Source: Tamlana sp. 2_MG-2023 (GTDB lineage: Bacteria; Bacteroidota; Bacteroidia; Flavobacteriales; Flavobacteriaceae). From it: a stretch of DNA of 64,000 nt. The first letter of the stretch is position 1; every line of letters starts with the position of its first letter. The position numbers were made by a program, and so were the translations under genes. Shown piece by piece: positions 26,927-35,592 of this stretch. The notes under the pieces are model-generated. The model was not told the origin of the DNA and searched no databases. It saw only the letters and a list, made by a program, of their open reading frames with translations. The DNA lies in NCBI RefSeq assembly GCF_030548465.1, contig NZ_JAUOSF010000001.1:558001-622000 (forward strand), written 5' to 3'.

Positions 26927-26939
26927 GAAGAATTTATAT

Positions 26940-28061
26940 TTATTTTGTTGTTGGTTTTTGCGTAATGGCTTTATAAACATCGAAAGTTTTTCTAGCCATA
27001 ATTTCAGAAGAAAAACCATTAGTTATTTGATGGTAAGATTTTTCAATAAAACGGGTTTGTAATGCCTTATCAGAGTTTAAAATCACCAAGTTGTCTGATA
27101 ACGTTTGGTAATCGTTAACCTCGGATAAGAAACCGTTAACTCCATTTTCAATAATTTCTGGAATTCCACCTGGGTTAGTAGAAATTACTGGGGTTTTAAA
27201 ATAAAAAGCCTCGTTTATAACTTGTGGCAAACCTTCTGATTGAGAGGTTAGCATAAAAATATCAAATTGTGGGATATAATTAGAAGCATTATCTATAAAA
27301 TCAGTAAAAGTAATGTGGTCTTCTAAGTTAAGCTCTTTAACTTTATCGGTATATACTTCGGTTTTTTTTGTAAAACTACCTATTTGAATGAAATGAAAAT
27401 GGTCTAGTTTTTTAACATTTACAATATCATTAATAACATTTAAAAAAGTCAACAAGTTTTTGGCTCGGATATGATTTCCAATATTACCAACAATAATTTT
27501 ATTGGCAGGGATATTGAATTTTTCTCTAAGTTTAAAATCGGTATGAGTTGTTTTATTACTAAACCGAATACCGTTGTAAATGGTGATTATTTTATCTGTA
27601 TTTTCTATAGCTTTTGCAGTAACATCTGCAACAGCTTTTGATACACAGATATATTTTTCAATCTTTTTATAGTTGTATTTAAACCGTGTTGATTTTCTGT
27701 TTTTTATTTCAAAAGATGTTTTTTTACTAAAAATAAACGGTGGTAAATTTCCACTAATACGATCGGCAATAACCGATAATGTTAAAGCTGTAGGATCATG
27801 AATATGTATGGCATCAACTTTTTTTGATCGGCAGACTCTAATAAGTTTAAATATAAACCTTGGATCTATTTTTAAACCTAATGTAGCGGGAATACAATTA
27901 TAGTTTCCTTTTGTTAATCGTTTATGGAAATCGCCATTTTTCACACAAAAAACATACTGTGTTACCTCTAATTCTGATTTCTCTAATTCGTAATACAAGT
28001 TTTCAATGTGGTTTTCGCCACCACCCCAATTTGATACTCCAGATACATGTAGAATAACCAT
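26940..28061 (-). CDS. Glycosyltransferase family 4 (GT-B fold)
   Basis: The protein has 373 residues. The N-terminal Rossmann half shows HVSGVSNWGGGENHI, the typical donor/acceptor loop, and HIHDPTAL. The C-terminal half shows VGNIGNHIRAKN, FIQIGSFTKK, and the sugar-nucleotide-binding SEGLPQVINEAFYFKTPVISTN..GIPEII with its EX7E motif. Family enzymes transfer sugars to glycan acceptors at the cytoplasmic face of the membrane. The gene starts directly after the GT2 gene stop with no gap, so they are translationally coupled or co-transcribed. Donor and acceptor are unknown. Confidence 0.9.
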   Translation of the reverse strand: MVILHVSGVSNWGGGENHIENLYYELEKSELEVTQYVFCVKNGDFHKRLTKGNYNCIPATLGLKIDPRFIFKLIRVCRSKKVDAIHIHDPTALTLSVIADRISGNLPPFIFSKKTSFEIKNRKSTRFKYNYKKIEKYICVSKAVADVTAKAIENTDKIITIYNGIRFSNKTTHTDFKLREKFNIPANKIIVGNIGNHIRAKNLLTFLNVINDIVNVKKLDHFHFIQIGSFTKKTEVYTDKVKELNLEDHITFTDFIDNASNYIPQFDIFMLTSQSEGLPQVINEAFYFKTPVISTNPGGIPEIIENGVNGFLSEVNDYQTLSDNLVILNSDKALQTRFIEKSYHQITNGFSSEIMARKTFDVYKAITQKPTTK

Positions 28062-28988
28062 CTATTTTTCTAATATTTTTTGTGAATGTTTTAAAGATTT
28101 GCTCAATGAAGCTCCTTGAAAAAGCAGTAGGTTTACAAAAGTAAATTGTTTTGGTTTTACAATTGATTTTATCAAATATTTTATAACCATAGTTGTTTTA
28201 AGTATTAGATAATGAAAATAGCCAGAGTTCTTTTTTAAAACATATAATAATGATAGTTTTAGCTCTTTTTTTACTTTAATATTTGGAGATGTGCTTTTTC
28301 CTTTAAAATGAATGTATTGAGCACTTGGAACTAAATAACAATCGGATCGATCTTTCAATTTGCCTATTCTGTATGCAAGATCTGTTTCTTCATAATATAA
28401 AAAGATATTTGTGTCAAAACCGCCAACAGAATCAAAAACTTTAGCGTCAACAAACATAAAGGAGCCAGGAATGCAGTCTACCTTAATTGGCTTTTCGTAT
28501 TTTTTATTTCTTTTTGGATATTTTTTAGGGTTTGTTTTTTCTAATATTTTTCTACCAAACAACTCTCGTTTCAACGTTAAAAAGTGATCGAATGATTTTA
28601 ATACGTTGTCATGTTCATCATAGCCTTGAGGAGCACAAAGGGCAACTTTTGGGTGGTTTTCCATAAAAGTTAATATGTCTGATAAACAATCGTTTTTTAA
28701 TAAGGTGTCATTATTTATAAAAGCGTAATATTTGGCATTTACAAAATGAATTCCAAGCATGTTTCCTCCTCCGAATCCAGTATTTAAACGACTTCTAAAA
28801 AGTGTAAGGTGTTCCATTTCGGGAAGTCCTTCCTTTAATTTCGTGTAATCTTCATACGTTGAAGCATTGTCAACAATTATTAGTTGCCAATTTAATGCTT
28901 TTGAAGTGTTTTTTATAAGAGATTTTACAGCGTTAATGGTGAAACTAGAAGAGTTATAATTTATTAAAATAACAGCTATTTGATACAT
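28062..28988 (-). CDS. Glycosyltransferase family 2 (GT-A), rhamnosyltransferase-like
   Basis: The protein has 308 residues. The GT-A core shows VILINYNS, IIVDNAS, the LNTGFGGGNMLG loop, and the DXD-type FINNDTLL. A second part shows KVDCIPGSFMFVDAKVF and FDTNIFLYYEETDLAYRI with the catalytic acidic residues. These features match WbbL/RfbF-type GT2 enzymes that add rhamnose or related sugars in polysaccharide synthesis. The C-terminal 60 residues are basic and probably membrane associated. It heads the GT2-GT4-YrdC run. Codon choice looks very AT-rich. Confidence 0.9.
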   Translation of the reverse strand: MYQIAVILINYNSSSFTINAVKSLIKNTSKALNWQLIIVDNASTYEDYTKLKEGLPEMEHLTLFRSRLNTGFGGGNMLGIHFVNAKYYAFINNDTLLKNDCLSDILTFMENHPKVALCAPQGYDEHDNVLKSFDHFLTLKRELFGRKILEKTNPKKYPKRNKKYEKPIKVDCIPGSFMFVDAKVFDSVGGFDTNIFLYYEETDLAYRIGKLKDRSDCYLVPSAQYIHFKGKSTSPNIKVKKELKLSLLYVLKKNSGYFHYLILKTTMVIKYLIKSIVKPKQFTFVNLLLFQGASLSKSLKHSQKILEK

Positions 28989-29081
28989 ACCTTAGGTGAG
29001 TTTACAAGCAAAATCAGGAAATATTTCTTAATAATCAGGCGTCTAACATTTATTTTCACGTGATTTTTTAGACTGTTTTCC

Positions 29082-29089
29082 TATATTTG
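29082..29089 (+). promoter_or_regulatory. -7 element (TATATTTG) before the LPS-kinase-like gene
   Basis: TATATTTG lies about 80 bases upstream of the TTG start at 29169, in the 180-base divergent spacer. Confidence 0.5.
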
Positions 29090-29168
29090 CAGTTGCCACA
29101 AAATTACTAGATTGTGTGGTGTTTTTAGACTAAAAACAAGAAAATTTTAAATTCATAATTAATATTCT

Positions 29169-29939
29169 TTGAATAAAAAACAACAAATAAAAGAGGCATT
29201 TAAAAATCACACCCAATTATTGGATAAATATATTCTGAATTTTGATGATTTAGGTGAAGATTTCGGAAATCAAGATCGGAACTCGCTAAAACTTTTCAAA
29301 TTAGAAGATCAAACCATAAATGTAAAATCCTTTAGAGTTCCAAATTTGGTAAATCAAATTGCATATAAATTTTTTAGAAAAAGTAAAGCTCAACGCTCTT
29401 ATGAATATGCATCAAGGTTAAAAGCACTTGGCATTGGTACGCCAAACCCTATTGCTTATTATGAGTTTGAAACGCCTTTTTTGTTTAAAAAGAGTTATTA
29501 TATCAGTGCCCATTTAGATTACGATTTAACTTATCGTGAGCTTACTACCGATTTTAACATTCCTAACTACGAAGCTATTTTAAGGGCTTTTACAAGGTTT
29601 ACTTTTAACCTACATGAAAAGGGAATTCATTTTTTAGATCATTCTCCGGGGAATACTTTAATTCAGCTGAATGGTGGTGATTATAAATTTTATTTGGTTG
29701 ATTTAAACCGTATGGAATTTAAAACTTTAGATTTTGAAACTCGAATTAAGAACTTTTCACGATTAACCATACACAAATCTATGGTTGAAATTATGAGTGA
29801 TGAATACGCTAAATGTTCGGGCGAAGCTTATGATAAAGTTTTTCAACTCATGTGGAAGGAAACTGAAGATTTTCAAGACAAGTACCACCGAAAACGACGT
29901 TTAAAAAAGAAGTTTAAATTCTGGAAATCAAGTAGTTAA
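29169..29939 (+). CDS. Lipopolysaccharide kinase-like (WaaP/Kdo kinase) protein
   Basis: The protein has 256 residues. The start is TTG (TTG AAT AAA), since no in-frame ATG exists until late in the gene. A kinase-like fold is indicated by FKVPNLVNQ-like N-lobe basic residues, then the catalytic segment GIHFLDHSPGNTLI and the metal-binding LVDLNRMEF, the D..N and DLN pattern of WaaP/KdkA-type heptose or Kdo kinases. The C-terminal 25 residues are very basic (KRRLKKKFKFWK). It probably phosphorylates an inner-core sugar in the cytoplasm. It converges on and overlaps by 12 bases the GT2 gene on the other strand. Confidence 0.85.
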   Translation: MNKKQQIKEAFKNHTQLLDKYILNFDDLGEDFGNQDRNSLKLFKLEDQTINVKSFRVPNLVNQIAYKFFRKSKAQRSYEYASRLKALGIGTPNPIAYYEFETPFLFKKSYYISAHLDYDLTYRELTTDFNIPNYEAILRAFTRFTFNLHEKGIHFLDHSPGNTLIQLNGGDYKFYLVDLNRMEFKTLDFETRIKNFSRLTIHKSMVEIMSDEYAKCSGEAYDKVFQLMWKETEDFQDKYHRKRRLKKKFKFWKSSS

Positions 29940-30677
29940 TTTTTTAAGTTTTTGGTAGCGGTAATAAACTCCATAAGCACTTAAATAACAAATTTGGAAG
30001 CCTTCTATACCATCTAAAATACCCAATCTAAAAAAGTAATTGGTAATAAATTTAATAGCAGGTCTTATATGAAAATGGTAAAAATTTGGCTTTTTACCTT
30101 TATTAAAGAGTTCAATAGCTTTTAAGTTTGCATAGTGTTCCATTTTAGATTTGTAATGCGGAGCACTATTAAAACAGTAATGAAGCATATTCTGTTTTAA
30201 TAGTTTGCTTTTTCCGTCTATATCTGGCATTTCATGCACTATTTTGTCTTCTATATATTTTACTTTATTTTTCTTGAAAAGACGGTAAGTAGTATCGGTT
30301 TGGAAACCACTAAAGCGAATGCGTTTTTTCTTAAAAAAATAAAGACGTTTTACCATAAATGCCACAAAACCTTGAGGATTATTTATGGTTTCTATAATTT
30401 CAGTTTTTAATGATTCGGTTAGGCGCTCATCGGCATCAATAAATAGAACCCAATCATTCATAGCCTGTTGAAGTGCAAAATTTCTTTGATCTGCGAAATT
30501 TTTAAAATCTCTCTGTATCGTTTTAACATTTTCGAAAGTTAAAAGTTTCTCAAAAGTACCGTCATCACTAAAAGAATCAACAACAATGATTTCATCTGCA
30601 AAATCTATATTTTTTAAAACGTCTTCAATGTGATTTACTTCGTTATAAGTAATAAGTAGCGCTGAAAATTTTATCAT
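29928..30677 (-). CDS. Glycosyltransferase family 2, LPS core (WaaE/KdtX-like)
   Basis: ATG at 30677 (MIKFSALLITYNE) is preferred over 30740 because the extension is a hydrophobic run not seen in the family. It gives about 249 residues. GT-A motifs are FSALLITYNE, EIIVVDSFSDDGT, and the DXD LFIDADERL. Family relatives such as WaaE add glucose to the LPS core, and the short length with the FADQRNFAL motif fits this group. The gene overlaps the LPS-kinase-like gene by 12 bases at the 3' ends. A core-oligosaccharide role is inferred from the gene pair. Confidence 0.9.
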   Translation of the reverse strand: MIKFSALLITYNEVNHIEDVLKNIDFADEIIVVDSFSDDGTFEKLLTFENVKTIQRDFKNFADQRNFALQQAMNDWVLFIDADERLTESLKTEIIETINNPQGFVAFMVKRLYFFKKKRIRFSGFQTDTTYRLFKKNKVKYIEDKIVHEMPDIDGKSKLLKQNMLHYCFNSAPHYKSKMEHYANLKAIELFNKGKKPNFYHFHIRPAIKFITNYFFRLGILDGIEGFQICYLSAYGVYYRYQKLKKLTT

Positions 30678-30978
30678 ATTGTTAAAAAGGAGTAAAACTG
30701 TAAAAATAATATTTTTTGAGGTTAAAACAGCGGTGAACACTTAAAGAGTTTAAAAGTAAATGACTGTATTTTACCTTAGCATTAATTATACTTAATTTCA
30801 ATAAATGTCCTATTCCAAGGGTAGAATTAAGGTATTTTAAATACTTTTACAATTCAAAATAAATTTTAAAGTCTGGTTGTCTTGTCCGAAAAAATAATGT
30901 TATAATACAGATGTATCATTAAAAGAATCAAGAGCAATTAGAAAAATGTCTTGCAGGCTTGGTGTAAAACAATAATCT
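30678..30978. other. 301-base divergent spacer
   Basis: This is an AT-rich spacer between two divergent GT2 genes. I see no convincing TAnnTTTG element, hairpin or RNA gene. Confidence 0.5.
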
Positions 30979-31803
30979 ATGAGTAAACCTAAGATATCAA
31001 TTATTATAAGTACGTACAATTCTGTAGCTTGGTTAGAAAATGTACTTTGGAGTTATGAAACGCAAACGTATCAAGATTTTGAAATTGTAATCGCAGATGA
31101 TGGTTCGAAACAGCCTACTTTTGACTTAATTGAGAAGATGAAAACTGAAGTAAGTTTTCCTATTATTCATGTTTGGCATGAAGATGAAGGGTTTCAGAAA
31201 TCGAGAATTTTAAATAAGGCGATATTAGCATGTACAACAGATTACATTTTAATGAGTGATGGCGATTGTATGGCGAGAAAAGATTTTGTTCAAGTACACA
31301 TGGATTTTCGTGAAGAAGGTTATTTCTTGTCAGGAGGTTATTTTATGCTTCCAATGGATATTTCAAAAGCTATTACAAAAGAAATTATTTTCTCTCAGGA
31401 ATGTTTTAAGGTAAAGTGGCTGAAAGCACAAGGTCTCAAAGTGTCTTTTAAAAATAATAAACTAACAGCTACCGGTTTCCGAAGTAAATTGCTAAATACG
31501 TTAACACCTACTAATGCGAGTTGGAACGGCCACAATGCTTCGGGTTGGAAGAAAGATATCATCGCAGTAAATGGTTTTGATGAGCGTATGCAATACGGTG
31601 GTCAAGACAGAGAATTAGGAGAGCGTTTGTTTTATTACGGTATAAAATCTAAACAAATAAGGTATAGTGCGATTTGTTTGCATTTAGATCATCCCAGAGG
31701 TTATAAAAATCAAGAGTCCATTGATAAAAATTTAGCTATTAGAGCAACAACTAAAAAAGAGAAAAAAGCTTGGACCGATTTCGGAATTAAAAAGAACAGT
31801 TAA
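30979..31803 (+). CDS. Glycosyltransferase family 2 (chondroitin-polymerase-like C-terminus)
   Basis: The protein has 274 residues. It shows ISIIISTYNS, IVIADDGS, the DXD motif LMSDGDCMARKDF, and the C-terminal WNGHNASGWKKD..VNGFDERMQYGGQDRELGERL, resembling the galactosyltransferase C-terminal block with its metal-ligand pattern. The gene overlaps the convergent GT9 gene by four bases at the stop codons. It is likely to extend LPS or capsule glycan at the inner membrane, though donor and acceptor are unknown. Confidence 0.9.
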   Translation: MSKPKISIIISTYNSVAWLENVLWSYETQTYQDFEIVIADDGSKQPTFDLIEKMKTEVSFPIIHVWHEDEGFQKSRILNKAILACTTDYILMSDGDCMARKDFVQVHMDFREEGYFLSGGYFMLPMDISKAITKEIIFSQECFKVKWLKAQGLKVSFKNNKLTATGFRSKLLNTLTPTNASWNGHNASGWKKDIIAVNGFDERMQYGGQDRELGERLFYYGIKSKQIRYSAICLHLDHPRGYKNQESIDKNLAIRATTKKEKKAWTDFGIKKNS

Positions 31804-32861
31804 AATTGTTCTAAAAATTTATTTAATTTCGGAATTATAAAATTAGGAGTAAAGGCTTCGTAAAGGGCTAATGCCTCCGATTTCATATTTTTTATTGAAG
31901 TCCCTGTGTATAATTCAGGTTTTACATCTTTTAAATGAATGGAAATGTTATTATTTCCATCTTCAAACATGCTCCATGCTTCCTTTTTTATCCACGGAGA
32001 AAATATCGTAAAGGTAGGAATGTTTAAAGCTTTCGCCATGTTTACAGCGCCACCTTCATTACCAATTAGAGCAGTACAGTGTTTGGTGATGGCTAAAAAT
32101 TCACGCAAACTTTTTCCAAAAACATCGAAAAAAATATGCTTTTGCGTTTCCGCTTCGCAAAAATTATAAATTGCTTTTGCTTCTTCAGTTTGGTTTGGAA
32201 TGTAATTAAATAAAATCTGACCTTTGGTTTTTAAAACGATAGCATCAATAATTCTAGCCATTTGCGCCATCGGGTAAGTTTTATTAACTCCGCTTCCTAA
32301 GACACTAATCATAAATAGTGGTTTTTCTAAATGGATGTCATTATTTATAAGGTGCAATTTTGAAGCTTCAATTTCAGATGGGGTAATATAGATTTTAGGT
32401 TTAATTATTGTTTTTGAAAGTTCCTTTGAAATAGGCTCTAATAGTTGCAATCTGTTTTCAACAGCTAGACCTGCATTTGTATTAGAGGTGTTTTTATTAT
32501 GAAACGTATCTGTGTATATAAAAGAAGAATACTGTTTGTGTTGTGAAATTTTAAGTTTTGCCCTGGAAAATGCACTTATTAAGTTGCTTGAAAATTTTGA
32601 GTAAACATCTATAACAGTATCATATCTTTCTTTTTTTATAGATTTTAAAAATCTATAAAACTTGAATTTGTGCTTTTCAATTTCTGGAGTTAAAAATACA
32701 ATCTTATCTATAAAAGGGTTGTTTTCAACAACAGGATAGGTGTGCTCATTAATTAGGTAGTGTAACTGAGCTTCTGGATATTTATGGCGAAGTGCTTCAA
32801 ACAGAATACTGCTTGTAAGCACATCACCAATCATTTTTTGTTGTATAACAAGTATTTTCAA
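31800..32861 (-). CDS. Glycosyltransferase family 9 (heptosyltransferase-like)
   Basis: The protein has 353 residues. It shows the ADP-heptose:LPS heptosyltransferase features KILVIQQKMIGDVLTSS at the start, YDTVIDVYSKFSS, MISVLGSGVNKTYP and the acceptor/donor loop ALIGNEGGAVNMAKAL. Start codon TTG (TTG AAA ATA) 13 bases after the dapD stop, with no alternative ATG in the first 9 residues. It shares the dapD transcript, presumably from the -7 element at 33709-33716. With the kinase-like and GT2 neighbours, it suggests an LPS inner-core locus. The donor sugar is unproven. Confidence 0.9.
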   Translation of the reverse strand: MKILVIQQKMIGDVLTSSILFEALRHKYPEAQLHYLINEHTYPVVENNPFIDKIVFLTPEIEKHKFKFYRFLKSIKKERYDTVIDVYSKFSSNLISAFSRAKLKISQHKQYSSFIYTDTFHNKNTSNTNAGLAVENRLQLLEPISKELSKTIIKPKIYITPSEIEASKLHLINNDIHLEKPLFMISVLGSGVNKTYPMAQMARIIDAIVLKTKGQILFNYIPNQTEEAKAIYNFCEAETQKHIFFDVFGKSLREFLAITKHCTALIGNEGGAVNMAKALNIPTFTIFSPWIKKEAWSMFEDGNNNISIHLKDVKPELYTGTSIKNMKSEALALYEAFTPNFIIPKLNKFLEQF

Positions 32862-32874
32862 ACTCTTAGAGTTA

Positions 32875-33690
32875 TTAAACCGCTACACTATGCTCACGAA
32901 GGGCATCGTTAAGCGATGTTTTTTTGTTTGTACTTTCTTTACGTTTTCCAATAATTAAAGCACAAGGTACATTGTAAGTTCCAGAAGGGAATTCTTTTGC
33001 ATAACTTCCTGGGATTACCACAGAACGTGCAGGTACTACACCTTTATATTCAACAGGTTCGTCACCGGTTACATCAATAATTTTAGTACTCATTGTTAAA
33101 GTTACTCCAGCGCCTAAAACAGCTTCAGTTTCAACGCGAACACCTTCAACAACGATACATCTACTTCCTATAAATGCATTATCTTCAATGATTACAGGTG
33201 CTGCTTGTAAAGGCTCTAAAACACCACCAATACCAACACCTCCAGATAAATGCACATTTTTACCTATTTGAGCACAACTTCCAACAGTCGCCCAAGTATC
33301 AACCATAGTACCTTCATCAACATAAGCACCAATGTTTACATAACTAGGCATTAAAATAGTTCCAGCAGAAATGTAAGCACCATGTCTGGCAACAGCGTGT
33401 GGTACCACACGAATACCTTTTTCAGCATAACCTGTTTTTAATGGAATTTTATCATGAAATTCTAATGGACCACATTCAATAGTTTCCATTTTTTGAATAG
33501 GGAAATATAAAACAACACCTTTTTTAACCCATTCGTTAACTTGCCATCCGCCTTCTACAGGTTCTGCTACTCGTAATTCTCCTGCGTCTAATAGATCGAC
33601 AACTTTTCTTATTGCCGCGATTGTTTTCTCGTCACTTAAAAGCGCTCTGTCATTCCAAGCGTTTTCTATGATTTGTTGTAATTCTGTCAT
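32875..33690 (-). CDS. dapD: Tetrahydrodipicolinate N-succinyltransferase
   Basis: ATG at 33690 (MTELQQIIENAW) is chosen because the longer frame reaches the -7 element at 33709-33716. The product has about 271 residues. It opens with the helical N-terminal domain of DapD, then a left-handed beta-helix of hexapeptide repeats (VNIGAYVDEGTMV, CAQIGKNVHLSGGVGIGG, AFIGSRCIVVEGV). It is a cytosolic enzyme giving N-succinyl-2-amino-6-oxopimelate, placing this organism in the succinylase route to diaminopimelate. It leads a two-gene unit with the GT9 gene, an unusual mix. Confidence 0.97.
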   Translation of the reverse strand: MTELQQIIENAWNDRALLSDEKTIAAIRKVVDLLDAGELRVAEPVEGGWQVNEWVKKGVVLYFPIQKMETIECGPLEFHDKIPLKTGYAEKGIRVVPHAVARHGAYISAGTILMPSYVNIGAYVDEGTMVDTWATVGSCAQIGKNVHLSGGVGIGGVLEPLQAAPVIIEDNAFIGSRCIVVEGVRVETEAVLGAGVTLTMSTKIIDVTGDEPVEYKGVVPARSVVIPGSYAKEFPSGTYNVPCALIIGKRKESTNKKTSLNDALREHSVAV

Positions 33691-34017
33691 TGCTATAATT
33701 ATTTTGAGCAAATATACTAGCTATCATTTAAAAATAAGGAAGGATTTTAGCAAATTAATAACTATCCCATTGCTGAGAACATGTTTTTTTTGAATTATAT
33801 ATTTATTGAGGCTATTTGGCGCTTCAGTGGTATAAAATTATGTTTTTAAGAAAAATTTAGTATATTTACTTCATTAATCGATATAAGTTGCATTTTGTCG
33901 ATTTTTAAATTGAATAATAGCAAACTTTCTAGCTCTCGTAATACAGTTATTTACTTATTTTTTACATTTAGGGCTAATAAGTAGCTTAATACTAACTAAT
34001 CATTTAATTAGAAACAG
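33691..34017. other. 327-base divergent spacer
   Basis: The spacer is AT-rich and carries the dapD -7 element near its left end. The promoter of the small secreted protein must lie in its right part but no consensus element was found there. Confidence 0.55.
33709..33716 (-). promoter_or_regulatory. -7 element (TATATTTG) of the dapD-GT9 unit
   Basis: TATATTTG on the - strand ends 18 bases upstream of the dapD ATG at 33690. It overlaps the longer alternative start, supporting the shorter one. Confidence 0.55.
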
Positions 34018-34314
34018 ATGAAAATTAATTTTTACTTCATTTTAATATTTTTATTTTTTGGTTCCGTAGTTAATGCCCAAGACACCGATGCTCCTTTAAA
34101 AGGAGAAACCACAGAAAATTATTCTGAAAGAGCAAATACCTTAATCATGGTGAATGAGCTTACAGAAAATAAAATAGTCATGTTAGATGAATTAGATATT
34201 AAAATGAGCTTAGCACGTTTAGAAAGTGATATTAAACTTTATTATAAACGTCAAAAGAAGATTAGTAACATTAGTCTTGTATTTCCTAAAATGAATTTAG
34301 AAGCATTAGCATAA
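34018..34314 (+). CDS. Small secreted protein of unknown function
   Basis: The protein has 98 residues. Residues 1-20 form a signal peptide (KINFYFILIFLFFGSVVNAQ). The mature 78 residues are polar and largely helical, with a repeat-like pattern of Glu and Leu (TENKIVMLDELDIKMSLARLE), no cysteine and no recognised domain. It is monocistronic, with a terminator at 34353-34385. Because the frame is open, has a signal peptide and a clear downstream terminator, it is probably real. Confidence 0.65.
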   Translation: MKINFYFILIFLFFGSVVNAQDTDAPLKGETTENYSERANTLIMVNELTENKIVMLDELDIKMSLARLESDIKLYYKRQKKISNISLVFPKMNLEALA

Positions 34315-34352
34315 ATACATTAGATTAAAAATATAATATTATAAACTGAAGA

Positions 34353-34385
34353 AAAGGCTGCTCAATAGAGTAGCCTTTCTTTTTA
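34353..34385 (+). terminator. Terminator after the small secreted protein
   Basis: An 11-base stem AAAGGCTGCTC / GAGTAGCCTTT (one G-U pair) with an AATA loop is followed by CTTTTTATA. Confidence 0.8.
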
Positions 34386-34390
34386 TATCT

Positions 34391-34398
34391 TATTTTTG
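34391..34398 (+). promoter_or_regulatory. -7 element (TATTTTTG) of ruvX
   Basis: TATTTTTG ends 13 bases before the ATG at 34412, just after the preceding terminator. Confidence 0.5.
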
Positions 34399-34411
34399 CA
34401 AAAAGAAAATT

Positions 34412-34822
34412 ATGGGGCGTATTCTAGCATTAGATTTTGGAACAAAAAGAACAGGTATTGCAGTGACCGATGTGTTACAAATTATTGCCTCGGGGTTAAC
34501 AACAGTAAGTACAAAGGAATTGTTGTCATTTCTTAAAGACTATACCCAAAAAGAGGATGTAGAACTGTTTTTAGTAGGTGAGCCGAAACAAATGGATAAC
34601 ACAGCTTCAGAAAGTGAGGCCTATATTATACCCTTTATTGCCAAACTAGAAAAGGCATTTCCCAAGATCCCTATAAAGCGTGTTGACGAGCGTTTTACTT
34701 CCAAAATGGCTTTCCAAACCATGATAGATAGCGGTTTAAAAAAGAAACAAAGGAAAAATAAAGCTTTAATTGATGAAATTAGCGCCACTATTATTCTACA
34801 AGATTATCTGCATTCTAAATAA
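34412..34822 (+). CDS. ruvX: Putative pre-16S rRNA nuclease / Holliday junction resolvase family (YqgF/RuvX)
   Basis: The protein has 136 residues, usual length. An RNase H-like fold is shown by LALDFGTKRTGIAVTD with its first catalytic Asp (7), LFLVGEPKQMDNT, the second acidic residue in RVDERFTSK, and DEISATIILQDYL. The family is called Holliday junction resolvase-like, but in E. coli it processes the 5' end of 16S rRNA. The gene precedes def with a 122-base gap, so each has its own promoter. Confidence 0.95.
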   Translation: MGRILALDFGTKRTGIAVTDVLQIIASGLTTVSTKELLSFLKDYTQKEDVELFLVGEPKQMDNTASESEAYIIPFIAKLEKAFPKIPIKRVDERFTSKMAFQTMIDSGLKKKQRKNKALIDEISATIILQDYLHSK

Positions 34823-34914
34823 TTTCAATAAAATTTAAGGATATTTAGGTCCTTATTTAGAGAATTCTTTTTGAATAATTTCTGTTATATGCGAAACATT
34901 TTTAATAAGAGTTG

Positions 34915-34922
34915 TATTTTTG
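34915..34922 (+). promoter_or_regulatory. -7 element (TATTTTTG) of def
   Basis: TATTTTTG ends 22 bases before the ATG at 34945. Confidence 0.5.
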
Positions 34923-34944
34923 CAAACCTTAATAAAAACACAGT

Positions 34945-35535
34945 ATGATTTTACCCATTGTAGCCTTTGGCGACCCTGTTTTAAAAAAGATAGCAACCGA
35001 TATCACTAAAGATTATCCGAAATTCGATGATTTATTAGTTAACATGTTTGAAACCATGTACAATGCTTACGGTGTTGGTTTAGCGGCACCTCAAGTAGGT
35101 TTACCTATTCGTTTATTTATAATTGATACAACGCCTTTTTCAGAAGATGAAGATTTATCTGAAGCAGATCAAGAAGCTTTAAACGGCTTTAGGCGTGTGT
35201 TTATTAATGCTAAAATTATTGAAGAAACTGGCGATGAATGGGCTTTTAATGAAGGGTGTTTAAGTATTCCAGATGTTAGGGAAGATGTTTTTAGAAAACC
35301 AAACATTGTTATGGAGTATCTAGATGAGAATTTTGAACCTCAAAAAGAAGCTTTTGATGGTTTGATAGCTCGTGTCATTCAACATGAATACGACCATATA
35401 GATGGTGTGTTATTCACAGACAAACTATCTAGTTTAAAGAAAAAGTTAATAAAAGGAAAGCTTACAAATATCTCTAAAGGGAAGATAAATGTAGATTATA
35501 GAATGCGTTTTCCTGATCAAAAAAAGAAACGATAA
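34945..35535 (+). CDS. def: Peptide deformylase
   Basis: The protein has 196 residues. All three motifs are present: GVGLAAPQVGL, EGCLSIPD with the metal-ligand Cys, and the zinc/iron-binding QHEYDHIDG. It removes the formyl group from new polypeptides in the cytosol. The C-terminal basic tail (KLTNISKGKINVDYRMRFPDQKKK) is longer than in the minimal enzyme. Transcription may continue into the DUF5606 gene, 57 bases downstream. Confidence 0.97.
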   Translation: MILPIVAFGDPVLKKIATDITKDYPKFDDLLVNMFETMYNAYGVGLAAPQVGLPIRLFIIDTTPFSEDEDLSEADQEALNGFRRVFINAKIIEETGDEWAFNEGCLSIPDVREDVFRKPNIVMEYLDENFEPQKEAFDGLIARVIQHEYDHIDGVLFTDKLSSLKKKLIKGKLTNISKGKINVDYRMRFPDQKKKR

Positions 35536-35592
35536 TTTTTGTTGCAAAGCATCAATAAACATTTGATATTTGCCACTATTAAAAAGTAATAT

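Noticed and set aside
26927-27019. Longer N-terminus of the YrdC-like protein
   Set aside because: It overlaps the glycosyltransferase 3' end and adds about 31 residues not found in the family.
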